20,426 nt of DNA from an uncultured Candidatus Saccharibacteria bacterium (GCA_946886725.1 CAMPJF010000003.1:1-20426), one strand, 5' to 3'; numbered from the stretch's first letter, positions 1 to 7,126 are shown. Numbers and translations: made by a program. Notes: generated from the letters alone by a model not told the origin.

Positions 1-49
1 GCTCTAAAGCACCAGTCATCTTCAATTCATAAGGGTCGGTATCAAACAT
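1..49 (-). CDS. Partial CDS (5' end only), possible ribosome recycling factor
   Basis: An ATG at 49 on the minus strand opens a frame that runs off the window edge after 16 codons. It begins MFDTDPYELKMTGALE. A GAGGAA ribosome-binding site lies just upstream and an extended -10 box lies about 28 bases upstream. The pattern D-x-x-x-x-x-K-M-x-x-A-L-E resembles the start of ribosome recycling factor, and frr commonly sits downstream of rpsB-tsf in bacteria, which is the case here on the same strand. Only 16 residues are visible, so the identity is an inference and the gene symbol is left empty. Confidence 0.5.
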   Translation of the reverse strand, partial: MFDTDPYELKMTGALE

Positions 50-76
50 AAGTTCCTCGCTATTATCTTGTTCTTA

Positions 77-85
77 AGTATAGCA
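77..85 (-). promoter_or_regulatory. Extended -10 promoter for the edge gene
   Basis: On the minus strand TG-C-TATACT is an extended -10 element (TATACT at 77-82). The predicted start of transcription is near 70, giving a leader of about 20 nt that contains the GAGGAA ribosome-binding site of the gene starting at 49. No good -35 box is seen, as is usual for extended -10 promoters. Confidence 0.45.
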
Positions 86-89
86 AAAA

Positions 90-449
90 TTATTCACTTT
101 GCGTACGGGGGCGGGAGACGGCGCGCGTGACGACCATCTCATCCAAAGAAGGGCTGATAGCTGGGGTGCCGCCATCAGACAAGTTTCGAATGCGGTTCGC
201 CCCGTCGCTTGCGCCACTACCCCTATCCGTCCGGATAGCATAAATATGCGCAGGAACCGTAGCAACAATGGCCTGATTCAGTTTCTCGTAAAAAGAATCA
301 CTATCATTGCCTACTCCAACGACAAGCCCGACGGCAATTTTACCTAAAAACGGATACGCACGAAAATCACGTTCGCCATTTTCGATCTTATCTGACGCTC
401 GCTGAAGCATTGAATCGTAAAGTTTATCGGTAAAAGTTTGCTTATTCAT
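90..449 (-). CDS. Hypothetical protein, 119 aa, probably leaderless
   Basis: I do not recognise the family. The frame can be opened at 467, but a TATAAT box at 456-461 lies between that codon and the next Met (MNKQTF, 449). Transcription should therefore begin at about 449, making 449 the likely start and the mRNA leaderless, with no Shine-Dalgarno. The protein has a short hydrophobic stretch (GKIAVGLVVGVG, about residues 36-47), too short and glycine-rich for a clear membrane helix, and a basic, Ser/Thr-rich C-terminus. There is no signal peptide. It lies between a ParB-like-motif gene and the edge gene on the same strand, each with its own promoter candidate. It may be lineage-specific. Confidence 0.7.
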   Translation of the reverse strand: MNKQTFTDKLYDSMLQRASDKIENGERDFRAYPFLGKIAVGLVVGVGNDSDSFYEKLNQAIVATVPAHIYAIRTDRGSGASDGANRIRNLSDGGTPAISPSLDEMVVTRAVSRPRTQSE

Positions 450-455
450 GTTACT

Positions 456-464
456 ATTATACCA
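456..464 (-). promoter_or_regulatory. Extended -10 promoter abutting the ATG at 449
   Basis: The minus strand reads TG-G-TATAAT, a perfect extended -10 element. Counting seven bases downstream of the -10 box places the transcription start at the A of the ATG at 449, so the transcript would have essentially no 5' leader. The upstream -35 area is only T-rich. Confidence 0.55.
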
Positions 465-484
465 CATTCGCAGTAAAAAACTAG

Positions 485-1225
485 CTAGCGTGGCCTATGG
501 ACACCAAGTCGACGCAACATATCACGACCAAACCGACGACGCACTGGCTGCCCCGCCTCAACGCGCATCTGTTCGAGTTGCTCCGAAATAGCACTCGTCT
601 CTAGCCTGACATAGGATATCGACGTCGCAGGAATATATTCATCACCTCGTCGCACCGCGCCAGCCAGTCGGTGAGCACCGTCACCTACAAGCGCATAATA
701 CGTATTGCCAGTCGCCGCTTCATAATAAGCTTTTACGTGCTGCACTGGCGGCATAGTGTCGTAAGGCATATCTTTATACTCGTTAATGACCTGTTTGCTA
801 CTGCGTCCATTCTTGAGCGTATCGCGCCCGTTAGTGAAATCATGCAGCTCAGATGCATATACAAATTTATCACTTCGCAAATACATAATCCCATTACTTT
901 CCTCATCGTGCGCTGCCGTCGAAGCTAAAACCTCACTCTCTGTCTGCTCCTCACCTGGCAAGCTTTTCAGCAATGTGCGTTCAGGCGTCTCTAGGAGACG
1001 TCCAGGCGCCGCGTTAAACGCTTTCGTTAACCGAATAATCTCGGGGTCACTTGCTACCCTCTCGCCTACCGGCTCGACCATCGTCAGATCAGGCAATTGC
1101 TCGGTCTCTTTGTCCCACGCTGGATGACGCATCGCAGAACGACTATCCGAATCTTTATAGTGCGGCAAATAAAACCCTTTGCGATCAGAGTTTTGATTAT
1201 GCGAGGAGAAATTTTTTTCGTGCAT
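485..1225 (-). CDS. Protein with ParB/sulfiredoxin-like DGxHR motif, 246 aa
   Basis: The C-terminal half contains YALVGDGAHRLAGAVRRG (residues about 178-194), followed by a predicted beta strand. This matches the pattern of ParB/sulfiredoxin-fold proteins, where a D/E-G-x-H-R loop binds a nucleotide phosphate. The N-terminal 100 residues are polar, Asp/Glu-rich and probably disordered. The last about 25 residues are very basic (VRRRFGRDMLRRLGVHRPR), suggesting nucleic-acid or membrane-surface contact. No signal peptide or membrane segment is seen. The gene lies downstream of the tsf terminator and upstream of the 449 gene, all on the minus strand, but it appears separately transcribed. There is no Shine-Dalgarno before the ATG at 1225. 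The motif is seen directly; the fold is inferred and the molecular role is unknown. Confidence 0.7.
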   Translation of the reverse strand: MHEKNFSSHNQNSDRKGFYLPHYKDSDSRSAMRHPAWDKETEQLPDLTMVEPVGERVASDPEIIRLTKAFNAAPGRLLETPERTLLKSLPGEEQTESEVLASTAAHDEESNGIMYLRSDKFVYASELHDFTNGRDTLKNGRSSKQVINEYKDMPYDTMPPVQHVKAYYEAATGNTYYALVGDGAHRLAGAVRRGDEYIPATSISYVRLETSAISEQLEQMRVEAGQPVRRRFGRDMLRRLGVHRPR

Positions 1226-1241
1226 GTTTTTATTTCAATAC

Positions 1242-1259
1242 GTAAGTTACTGTACTTAC
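1242..1259. promoter_or_regulatory. Inverted repeat upstream of the 1225 start, possible operator
   Basis: GTAAGT-TACTGT-ACTTAC is a perfect 6-bp inverted repeat with a 6-bp centre. It lies 17-34 bp upstream of the ATG at 1225, where the promoter of that gene must be. The size suits a dimeric regulator, but the match could be chance in AT-rich DNA. Confidence 0.3.
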
Positions 1260-1283
1260 TTAAGCATAAACATATTAAAAAGT

Positions 1284-1318
1284 CAATAAAAAGAACCGAC
1301 GCAAGGCCGGTTCTTTTA
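1284..1318 (-). terminator. Intrinsic terminator of rpsB-tsf
   Basis: On the minus strand an 8-bp stem AAGAACCG/CGGTTCTT (arms 1291-1298 and 1308-1315, 9-nt loop) is followed by a T-rich tract TTTTTATT. It lies 24 bases after the tsf stop codon and closes the rpsB-tsf operon. Confidence 0.8.
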
Positions 1319-1341
1319 GCAGGTACAGAGCGTACTTGTTC

Positions 1342-1938
1342 TTACTCGTTAACACCTAGCTCAATTCGCTTGAATTGGCTAACACGAATGTTTTCGCCGC
1401 TTTTTGCGATTTGCTCTTTGATGCGACCTTCAACGGTCATGCTATCGTCAAGAATGTACGCCTGGCTAAGGAGTACTTTTTCCGCAAAATGCTTCTTTAG
1501 CTGACCTTCAACGATTTTCTCACGCATCTCTTCAGGTTTCTTCTGTAGATCTTCACTGGCAAGTAGTTCGGCTTTAACGCGCTCTACTTCTTCAACTGGG
1601 ATATCTTCCTGCGAAACGTACTGAGGTGCCATTGCAGCAATCTGCATAGCGATCTGGTGTGCAAGTTCCTTGAAATCATCAAGTCGAGCAACGAAATCAG
1701 TCTCACAGTTCACTTCGACAACTACGCCGATACGGCCACTATGGACATAGCTATCGATAACACCTTCACGGGTTTCACGATCGCCTTTTTTCTCAGCCTT
1801 TGTCAGACCTTTTTTGCGCATTTCTTCAAGTGCTTTGTCAAAGTTACCGTCAGCTGCAACCAATGCAACCTTCGCATCAGTTAAACCAACACCTGTTAGC
1901 TCTTTAAGCTTTTTAATGTCTTCGATTGAAACGCCCAT
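1342..1938 (-). CDS. tsf: Translation elongation factor Ts
   Basis: EF-Ts is the nucleotide exchange factor that regenerates EF-Tu-GTP in the cytoplasm. The N-terminal UBA-like domain (residues 1-40) carries LTGVGLTDAKVAL. The core signature GRIGVVVEVNCETDFVAR (about 68-85) includes the conserved T-D-F-V that contacts EF-Tu. At 198 aa it is a short form, like those of Thermus and many small-genome lineages, with one reduced core region instead of the longer E. coli type. The start at 1938 lies two bases after the rpsB stop. Its GAGGAG ribosome-binding site sits inside the last codons of rpsB, so the two are translationally close and co-transcribed. Identity is certain. Confidence 0.97.
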   Translation of the reverse strand: MGVSIEDIKKLKELTGVGLTDAKVALVAADGNFDKALEEMRKKGLTKAEKKGDRETREGVIDSYVHSGRIGVVVEVNCETDFVARLDDFKELAHQIAMQIAAMAPQYVSQEDIPVEEVERVKAELLASEDLQKKPEEMREKIVEGQLKKHFAEKVLLSQAYILDDSMTVEGRIKEQIAKSGENIRVSQFKRIELGVNE

Positions 1939-1940
1939 TA

Positions 1941-2660
1941 TTATTTCTCCTCAGATTTATCAGCTGGTTTTTGTGAGCCGGCACCTTCTGCAACTGCAGC
2001 GGTAAAGTAATCAAGCAGCAATTGCACACCCTTGATCGCATCATCGTTGCCTGGAACAACGTAGTCGATGTCGCTAGGGTTAGCGTTTGTGTCAACAAGG
2101 CCAACAACTGGTACGCCAAGTGTCTTTGCTTCTTTCACGGCATTTGCGTCAGTAATAACGTCAATAACAACAATTGCACCCGGCTTGCCGTTTAAGTCTT
2201 TGATGCCGCCGTATTTCACGTTCAATTCATCAATTTCTTCCTGGAAGCGCTGTACTTCGAGTTTGTTATAGCGCTTTTCAAGATCACCAGTTGCCATTCG
2301 CTTTTCAAGATCTTTTAACTTCTTGATCTGCTGTGTAACAGTGTTGACGTTTGTAAGCATACCACCAACCCATCGTTCAGTAACGTATGGTTGGTTTGCT
2401 TTTTCAGCAGCAACACGAACAATATCTTTTGCTTGCTTCTTTGTACCAACGAATAGTACTTGCTTACCGCCTGCCGCTACCTTTGTAAGGAATGGAAGAG
2501 CTTTATCAAGACCTTCAACGGTCTTTGTCAGGTCAATAATGTGACTGTCCTGGCGCTTACTGTGAATGTAAGGTGCCATTTTAGGGTGCCAACGGCTCGT
2601 TTTGTGTCCAAAGTGGACACCAGCTTCGAGCAAAGCTTTAATATCGACATCTACTGCCAT
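1941..2660 (-). CDS. rpsB: 30S ribosomal protein S2
   Basis: S2 is a small-subunit protein that bridges head and body of the 30S subunit. The 239-aa product has the family hallmarks: LLEAGVHFGHKTSRWHPKM (about residues 10-28), HIIDLTKT, VLFVGTKKQAKDIV (near 70), RWVGGMLTN (near 96) and the C-terminal P-V-V-G-L-V-D-T-N-x-x-P-x-x-I-D-Y-x-V-P-G-N-D-D region. Length is normal. An AAGGAG ribosome-binding site precedes the ATG at 2660. It is the first gene of an rpsB-tsf operon with a promoter about 90 bases upstream and a structured leader (see the 2685-2720 hairpin). Confidence 0.98.
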   Translation of the reverse strand: MAVDVDIKALLEAGVHFGHKTSRWHPKMAPYIHSKRQDSHIIDLTKTVEGLDKALPFLTKVAAGGKQVLFVGTKKQAKDIVRVAAEKANQPYVTERWVGGMLTNVNTVTQQIKKLKDLEKRMATGDLEKRYNKLEVQRFQEEIDELNVKYGGIKDLNGKPGAIVVIDVITDANAVKEAKTLGVPVVGLVDTNANPSDIDYVVPGNDDAIKGVQLLLDYFTAAVAEGAGSQKPADKSEEK

Positions 2661-2684
2661 AATTGTTTACTCCTTGTTTCCTCG

Positions 2685-2720
2685 CCGTCCGCTCTGAGAA
2701 TTCAGAAGTATGCGGAACGG
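2685..2720 (-). ncRNA. Structured 5' leader hairpin of rpsB, possible S2 autoregulatory element
   Basis: In the predicted rpsB leader the minus strand folds into one long hairpin. CCGTTCCGC (2712-2720) pairs with GCGGACGG (2685-2692) with one bulged T. After a 5-nt ATACT bulge, TCTGA (2702-2706) pairs with TCAGA (2693-2697) around an ATTC loop. No T-tract follows, so it is not a terminator. S2 autoregulation through leader structures is known in other bacteria; that this is one is an inference. Confidence 0.4.
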
Positions 2721-2749
2721 TTGTGTCGTTAATAATTGTTACCTTGTTA

Positions 2750-2778
2750 ACTTTAACAGATACAAGCAGTCCTGTCTA
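2750..2778 (-). promoter_or_regulatory. Candidate rpsB-tsf promoter
   Basis: On the minus strand TAGACA (2773-2778) and TAAAGT (2750-2755) are separated by exactly 17 bp, with TG one base before the -10 box. The predicted start is near 2743, giving a leader of roughly 80 nt that holds the hairpin at 2685-2720. The region 2661-2890 contains no gene, only this and the divergent lipoprotein promoter. Confidence 0.45.
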
Positions 2779-2823
2779 GTCCCTGTCTATCGTGAACTCA
2801 CTAAATATTTGTGCTCCATGTCA

Positions 2824-2852
2824 TTGACAACGCTTTTTATAGCTTATACTCT
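2824..2852 (+). promoter_or_regulatory. Promoter of the lipoprotein gene
   Basis: A perfect TTGACA (2824-2829) is followed by TATACT at 2845-2850 (15-bp spacer) or TACTCT at 2847-2852 (17-bp spacer). The predicted transcript has a leader of about 30 nt with GGGAGAG at 2881-2887 as the ribosome-binding site. Confidence 0.6.
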
Positions 2853-2890
2853 ATATTTGTCCAAAAAAACGACCCAACCAGGGAGAGACG

Positions 2891-3385
2891 ATGATTCGTA
2901 CAGTTTTTGCAGCACTCCTCGTTGTCGGTATGGCACTGACGGGCTGCAGTGGAAGCACCACCTCACAACCAACCATGGACAATAACTCGCCAACCGTAAC
3001 CACCACCCCGCCCGCAGAAACGACCGTCACGATCGCCGGTAAAGAGTGGACTTGTACGCAGTTCGCTCAGTCTGCCGGCTCAGAACACTGCAACGAGTTG
3101 ATGCAACAGACATTCGATACCAACAAGGAAAATATCAATGCCTACGTGACAAGCGGTAAGCTTGGAGCGCTCAATGAGCGGACTGGATTTGCCTACGAGG
3201 AAATTGCATTCGCCGGTCTGATGGCCTGCGCCTATACGCTCGATGGTCGCGACCGTAACGAATATTACCGCGACTTGACCGAGAACCCTCGATTCAATTC
3301 GCGCATTACTATGGGCGCAATGTACGTCCATGCATGGAACGAGGCAACGAACTCACTCTGCCCCGGACTAAAGCCAGTCAGTTAA
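2891..3385 (+). CDS. Small secreted lipoprotein with four cysteines, DUF732-like helical domain
   Basis: The N-terminus is a clear type II signal peptide: MIRTVFAALLVVGMALTGC with lipobox L-T-G-C and lipidated Cys19. A Ser/Thr/Pro linker (20-47) precedes a compact, mostly helical domain (48-164) with four cysteines, C55, C67, C113 and C157, enough for two disulfides. The pattern of a helix containing G-L-M-A-C-x-x-x-L-D and a final L-C-P-x-L resembles small secreted actinobacterial helical proteins of the DUF732 type, but this is a visual resemblance only. The start at 2891 follows a GGGAGAG site. It has its own promoter and a strong hairpin after it, so it is monocistronic. Its codons look richer in G+C than the flanks. 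Confidence 0.85.
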   Translation: MIRTVFAALLVVGMALTGCSGSTTSQPTMDNNSPTVTTTPPAETTVTIAGKEWTCTQFAQSAGSEHCNELMQQTFDTNKENINAYVTSGKLGALNERTGFAYEEIAFAGLMACAYTLDGRDRNEYYRDLTENPRFNSRITMGAMYVHAWNEATNSLCPGLKPVS

Positions 3386-3390
3386 AATTC

Positions 3391-3405
3391 AGGCTGCTTC
3401 AGCCT
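3391..3405 (+). other. Small perfect hairpin after the lipoprotein stop
   Basis: AGGCTG-CTT-CAGCCT is a perfect 6-bp stem with a 3-nt loop, six bases after the TAA of the lipoprotein gene. It is followed by TTAAACG rather than a T-run, so it may protect the 3' end or act with the larger hairpin at 3424-3478. Confidence 0.45.
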
Positions 3406-3423
3406 TAAACGCCCGCCCCTAAG

Positions 3424-3478
3424 AGAAAGCCTGCTGGATGCTCAGCACCCAGGCCGTCTCTCCGGCGGGCTTTCTTTT
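3424..3478 (+). terminator. Intrinsic terminator of the lipoprotein gene
   Basis: A 14-bp stem pairs 3424-3437 with 3462-3475 (two G-T wobbles) and ends in CTTTCTTTT. The 24-nt loop contains a second, nearly self-complementary stretch, TGGATGCTCAGCACCCA, so the structure may be branched. It is unusually large and G+C-rich compared with the other terminators here. Confidence 0.75.
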
Positions 3479-3495
3479 ACCTCCTGCTTACCCCT

Positions 3496-3524
3496 TTGAC
3501 ATTTTTTAAAAAAGCAGATACAAT
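3496..3524 (+). promoter_or_regulatory. Strong sigma-70 type promoter of L31, leaderless geometry
   Basis: A perfect TTGACA (3496-3501), 17-bp spacer and TACAAT (3519-3524) make the best promoter in the window. The expected transcription start is about 3531 and the ATG is at 3534, so the leader would be 0-4 nt with no Shine-Dalgarno. Confidence 0.75.
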
Positions 3525-3533
3525 AGTCCAGAT

Positions 3534-3854
3534 ATGAAAAGTACTATACACCCAACCGATTACCGTCCCGTCGTATTTAGCGATGACGTGGCTGGGTTTG
3601 CGTTCTTGACACAGTCTACTGCGCAGACCAACGAAACAGTTAAATGGGAAGATGGCAACGAGTATCCACTTGTTAAAGTCCACATCTCATCAGCTTCTCA
3701 CCCGTTCTTTACTGGTGAAGAGCGCATTATTGACACCGAAGGTCGTGTCGATCGCTTCAAGGCGAAATTTGCCGCTGCCGAAGCACGCAAAGAGCTACTC
3801 GCTAGCAAAGCGAAAAAAGCTGCTGCTAAAAAAGCTGCAAAAGCAGAACAATAG
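3534..3854 (+). CDS. rpmE: 50S ribosomal protein L31 (zinc-free, type B-like)
   Basis: L31 bridges the central protuberance of the large subunit to the small subunit. [15 protein letters not shown] at the start, and VDIx-like [28 protein letters not shown] (about 50-78), are the family core. No Cys is present, so it is the zinc-independent form. At 106 aa it is longer than the usual 80-90 because of a C-terminal lysine/alanine tail ([15 protein letters not shown]) that probably binds rRNA. The gene is monocistronic, bounded by a strong promoter and a bidirectional terminator. The ATG at 3534 lies 10 bases past the -10 box and has no ribosome-binding site, implying leaderless translation. Confidence 0.95.
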   Translation: MKSTIHPTDYRPVVFSDDVAGFAFLTQSTAQTNETVKWEDGNEYPLVKVHISSASHPFFTGEERIIDTEGRVDRFKAKFAAAEARKELLASKAKKAAAKKAAKAEQ

Positions 3855-3860
3855 CGCACT

Positions 3861-3900
3861 AACAAAAAAGAGACTGCCCTTTAGCGGTCTCTTTTTTGTT
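3861..3900. terminator. Bidirectional-looking terminator after L31
   Basis: A perfect 14-bp stem (3861-3874 with 3887-3900) encloses a 12-nt loop. The stem is A-rich on the left and T-rich on the right, typical of an intrinsic terminator on the plus strand. It starts six bases after the L31 stop codon. The right arm ends next to the -10 box of prfA. Confidence 0.9.
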
Positions 3901-3910
3901 ACAATATAAT
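3900..3910 (+). promoter_or_regulatory. prfA promoter -10 region
   Basis: TACAAT (3900-3905) and TATAAT (3905-3910) overlap just after the L31 terminator. The former would start transcription near 3912, in front of the AAGGAG ribosome-binding site at 3914-3919. No -35 box is obvious because the terminator occupies that position, so readthrough from L31 may contribute. Confidence 0.4.
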
Positions 3911-3923
3911 AAGAAGGAGAAAT

Positions 3924-4994
3924 ATGCCAAAGATTAGTCTGAATATTGACGAACTCACCACCGAAAAAGCCGAACTGGCTGATTTTTTGGCAACTCCAAG
4001 TGCGTACACTGATCCTGATTTTAGTAGCAAAAATAAGCGATTCACAGATCTGGAAACAATTCTCGAAAAAGCCCACCTGCGCAAAACACTCGAAGCGCAG
4101 CTTATCGAAGCAAAAGAGCTACAGGGCGGCGGCGATGAGCTTGCCGAGCTTGCCAAGATGGAAGTCACCGAAACCACCGAACGCCTCAGCGCACTCGAGG
4201 ACGAACTATTCATCATGCTCGCGCCCAAAGACCCCAACGATGAAAAGAACGTTATCATCGAAATCCGCGCTGGCGCTGGCGGCGACGAAGCGAGCCTATT
4301 TGCCGCCGAACTCTACCGCATGTACCTGCGTTACTGCGAAACACACAGCTTAAAAACCGAGCAATTATCAGAGAGTGCCAACGACACTGGCGGATATAAG
4401 GAAGTTGTCTTTAGCGTTAAGGGTGACATGCCCTACGCACAGCTAAAGTTCGAATCGGGCGTCCACCGAGTACAGCGCGTCCCGGCGACTGAATCACAAG
4501 GCCGTATTCACACTAGTACCGTTACTGTCGCCGTGCTACCTGAAGCACAAGAAACAGATATCGAAATCGGTGCGAATGATCTAAAGATCGACGTCTACCG
4601 AGCTGGTGGCCACGGTGGACAGTCGGTCAATACGACCGACAGCGCCGTACGCATCACCCACCTTCCGACTGGCCTCGTTGTTACCAACCAGGACGAAAAA
4701 TCACAGATCAAAAACAAAGAAAAAGCTATGAGCGTTCTGCGTGCCCGTTTACTGCAGGCAAAGATCGACGAAGAACAGTCAAAGCTTGCCGCTGAACGCC
4801 GCAGCCTTATTGGCAGTGGTGACCGCAGTGAAAAAATCCGTACGTACAACTTCCCACAGGACCGCATTACTGATCACCGTATCGGCTATTCACGTAGCAG
4901 CATCCCACAGGCGATGAACGGCTCAATTGATGACTTAATCGAACACTTACAGGCCTATGAACGAGAACTTGCCGCCAAAAGCGCCAGCAATTAA
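3924..4994 (+). CDS. prfA: Peptide chain release factor 1
   Basis: RF1 reads UAA and UAG in the ribosomal A site and triggers release of the finished protein. The 356-aa protein has the PCRF domain (about 60-175, with [17 protein letters not shown]), the stop-codon-reading tripeptide P-A-T (187-189 within [18 protein letters not shown]), which marks RF1 and not RF2, and the catalytic G-G-Q (231-233). The loop reads [12 protein letters not shown] where E. coli has a G-A-G-G-Q-H-V-N loop, a variant around an intact GGQ. The start at 3924 follows AAGGAG. prmC, whose product methylates the GGQ glutamine, overlaps the end of this gene by 38 bp, so the two are co-expressed. Confidence 0.97.
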   Translation: MPKISLNIDELTTEKAELADFLATPSAYTDPDFSSKNKRFTDLETILEKAHLRKTLEAQLIEAKELQGGGDELAELAKMEVTETTERLSALEDELFIMLAPKDPNDEKNVIIEIRAGAGGDEASLFAAELYRMYLRYCETHSLKTEQLSESANDTGGYKEVVFSVKGDMPYAQLKFESGVHRVQRVPATESQGRIHTSTVTVAVLPEAQETDIEIGANDLKIDVYRAGGHGGQSVNTTDSAVRITHLPTGLVVTNQDEKSQIKNKEKAMSVLRARLLQAKIDEEQSKLAAERRSLIGSGDRSEKIRTYNFPQDRITDHRIGYSRSSIPQAMNGSIDDLIEHLQAYERELAAKSASN

Positions 4995-5808
4995 AGATTG
5001 GCTGCGCAGTGCCGCCAATCAACTCGCCGCCGCTGGCATCAGTTCGGCCAAGCTTGACGCGGAGATTATCTTAGCCCATACACTGCGCGAGAACCGCACC
5101 TATCTTCATGCACATGATGACGAACCCTTATCGCCTCGACGCCTCGAAATCGCCGACGCCCGCCTGCAGCTCCGTATCGATCGCACCCCCATAGCATACA
5201 TCGTCGGCCACAAAGAATTTTACGGGCGACTCTTTCGTGTTAACCCGTCAACACTTATTCCCCGTCCTGAATCAGAGATGATCATCACTATTCTAAAGGA
5301 ATTGACTGCACAATCCACGCTCGGGCTTGATCCTTCACCTCACCGATTAGTTGATGTTGGAACAGGAACTGGTTGCCTGGGCATTTCAGCCAAGTTGGAA
5401 CTACCCGAGCTGGAAGTGACTCTACTAGACGTCAGTCGTCATGCATTAAAGATTGCCGAGACGAATGCAAAATGGCTCCACGCAAAGGTTACCGTTACGC
5501 GCAGCGACCTTTTGCAGGCTTACCCTCTAGTGGCTGACTATATTATCGCCAACCTTCCCTATGTTGACCCGGAATGGCAGCGATCGCCTGAAACAAACTT
5601 CGAGCCAGCGCTGGCATTATTCGCAGATGACGCAGGCCTCGCACTAATTAATAAACTCATCGAACAGGCCCCTTCCCGATTGAATCCTGGCGGCTATCTT
5701 TTGCTCGAGGCTGACCCTCGCCAACACGCAGCAATCATAAAGACCGCCAAATTACAGGGATTCAGCCTGCATTCTATCCAAGATTTTATCGTCGTTTTAC
5801 AAAAATAG
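4957..5808 (+). CDS. prmC: Release factor glutamine methyltransferase
   Basis: PrmC (HemK) methylates the glutamine of the GGQ motif of release factors with S-adenosylmethionine. The 283-aa protein has the helical N-terminal domain (residues 10-95, with [11 protein letters not shown] and the linker [13 protein letters not shown]) and the Rossmann methyltransferase domain with IPRPESE (101-107), SAM loop [12 protein letters not shown] (133-144) and the substrate motif at 199-202. That motif reads NLPY instead of the usual NPPY; the asparagine and tyrosine that hold the glutamine amide are kept. The ATG at 4957 lies inside prfA with only a weak AGG in front, suggesting translational coupling. 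A bidirectional terminator overlaps its stop codon. Confidence 0.95.
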   Translation: MNENLPPKAPAIKDWLRSAANQLAAAGISSAKLDAEIILAHTLRENRTYLHAHDDEPLSPRRLEIADARLQLRIDRTPIAYIVGHKEFYGRLFRVNPSTLIPRPESEMIITILKELTAQSTLGLDPSPHRLVDVGTGTGCLGISAKLELPELEVTLLDVSRHALKIAETNAKWLHAKVTVTRSDLLQAYPLVADYIIANLPYVDPEWQRSPETNFEPALALFADDAGLALINKLIEQAPSRLNPGGYLLLEADPRQHAAIIKTAKLQGFSLHSIQDFIVVLQK

Positions 5809-5833
5809 GATGCCCTTGATTGCATCCTATTTT
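5802..5833. terminator. Bidirectional terminator between prmC and htrA
   Basis: A perfect 12-bp stem (5802-5813 with 5822-5833; AAAATAGGATGC) encloses an 8-nt loop, with A-run left and T-run right. It serves convergent prmC (plus) and htrA (minus). The TAG stop of prmC (5806-5808) lies inside the left arm. Confidence 0.9.
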
Positions 5834-5852
5834 GTCCGACCGGCATTACCTT

Positions 5853-7076
5853 TTAGCTTTTATATGCCACAAGTTTTGCATCTACGGTAATCGTCTTGCC
5901 GTCACGTAGAATTGTCAATTTAACCGTGTCGTCCGGTGCATACTCCGCAACCAGACTGGCGACACTTCCCCGATCGCCTACCTCGATATCTCCGACCTTA
6001 GTGATAATATCTTTATCCTTAATACCGGCTTTATCGGCTGGACTACCATCAGCGACTGCGGTTTTGCCTTCGCCGTTAAATACATATGCGCCCTTTTTAA
6101 TCGACAGCTTGTAAAACTCTGCGACGTCGGCGGTGATTGGCACATAATTAATCCCCAAGTATGCACGCTGAACGCCTTTTCCTGCCAACACCCCCTTGAG
6201 GATGCCTTTCGTAGCGCCGATTGGAATAGAGAAGCCAATCCCCTGCGCGTCAGCTGCAATCGCAGTGTTGATGCCAATAACTTGACCTTGCAGGTTCAAC
6301 AGCGGACCACCCGAATTACCAGGATTGATTGCAGCATCGGTCTGAATAAGATCCGTTAATGTCTCTACTTGATTGCCGGCTTGTGCCGACACTGGACGAC
6401 CCGTACCGGAAACAATCCCGCTCGTTACCGTGTTTTGATACTGCCCTAGCGAATTACCAATCGCGACAACCTTTTGTCCAACACGGATAGAAGTCGAATC
6501 ACCTAACTCGGCAGCGGGAAGATCGGTGACGTCAGGTATTTTCAAGAAGGCGACGTCATTTAATGGGTCGGTACCTAGCACTTCTACATCCGAATACGTT
6601 GTTCCGTCCGACAGCGCAATACCAACGGTGCTAACACCATCAATGACGTGCTTGTTCGTCATGACATACCCGTCTTTACTGACAATAATGCCAGTACCGG
6701 CGCCCTCTTCAGTAGCACTACCAAAATAAAAATCAGACGACTGTGATTGCGTAATTATCGATACGACGCTCGGAGAAACTTTCGAAACGACACTTGCGAG
6801 GTTTTCCTCCTCTTGTGTAACAATCTTGTTACCGTCAACACCGCTCGTTAGCCGCGAGGAATATTGGTCTTCGCCGGTACTAGCAAGCTTTGCACCGCCA
6901 AATCCCGCGGCTAATCCAAAAACGCTCGCAAGCAAAATCGTCGATAGTAGTCGTACTGGATAGCGTCGCTTTGGTTTAGAGAATGCCTGGGTGTCCGGTG
7001 ACGGTCGCTGGATGTCAGCGTGCGTAACAACTGGCGGAAGTGATTTTCGTGGTTCTGGTGTAGGGTTTGTGTCCAT
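5853..7076 (-). CDS. htrA: Membrane-anchored HtrA/DegP-family serine protease with one PDZ domain
   Basis: A periplasm- or surface-facing quality-control protease. A basic cytoplasmic N-terminus leads to one membrane anchor (about 41-59, LLSTILLASVFGLAAGFGGA). The trypsin-like domain has the catalytic triad H143 (TNKHVI), D174 (NDVAFLKI) and S255 (GNSGGPL). A single PDZ domain follows (about 300-405, with GSPADKAGIKDKDIITKVGD). The frame is open from an ATG at 7085, but AAAGGAG directly abuts that codon. The fourth codon, ATG at 7076, sits 9 bases from the ribosome-binding site, so 7076 (407 aa) is chosen. It is probably co-transcribed with the membrane protein and LCP gene upstream and ends at the shared terminator with prmC. 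Confidence 0.95.
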   Translation of the reverse strand: MDTNPTPEPRKSLPPVVTHADIQRPSPDTQAFSKPKRRYPVRLLSTILLASVFGLAAGFGGAKLASTGEDQYSSRLTSGVDGNKIVTQEEENLASVVSKVSPSVVSIITQSQSSDFYFGSATEEGAGTGIIVSKDGYVMTNKHVIDGVSTVGIALSDGTTYSDVEVLGTDPLNDVAFLKIPDVTDLPAAELGDSTSIRVGQKVVAIGNSLGQYQNTVTSGIVSGTGRPVSAQAGNQVETLTDLIQTDAAINPGNSGGPLLNLQGQVIGINTAIAADAQGIGFSIPIGATKGILKGVLAGKGVQRAYLGINYVPITADVAEFYKLSIKKGAYVFNGEGKTAVADGSPADKAGIKDKDIITKVGDIEVGDRGSVASLVAEYAPDDTVKLTILRDGKTITVDAKLVAYKS

Positions 7077-7126
7077 ATTTTTCATCTCCTTTATGCTAGC
7101 CTAAAAAACTTATATATTACTGAAAA

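Noticed and set aside
3424..3478. An integron attC-like or group II structure
   Set aside because: The structure is explained as a terminator with a T-run; no integrase, conserved core site or second copy is present.
3924..5808. UGA recoding as in Gracilibacteria/SR1
   Set aside because: TGA ends a gene in the small-gene block exactly where the next gene starts, and no conserved protein here has an in-frame TGA.
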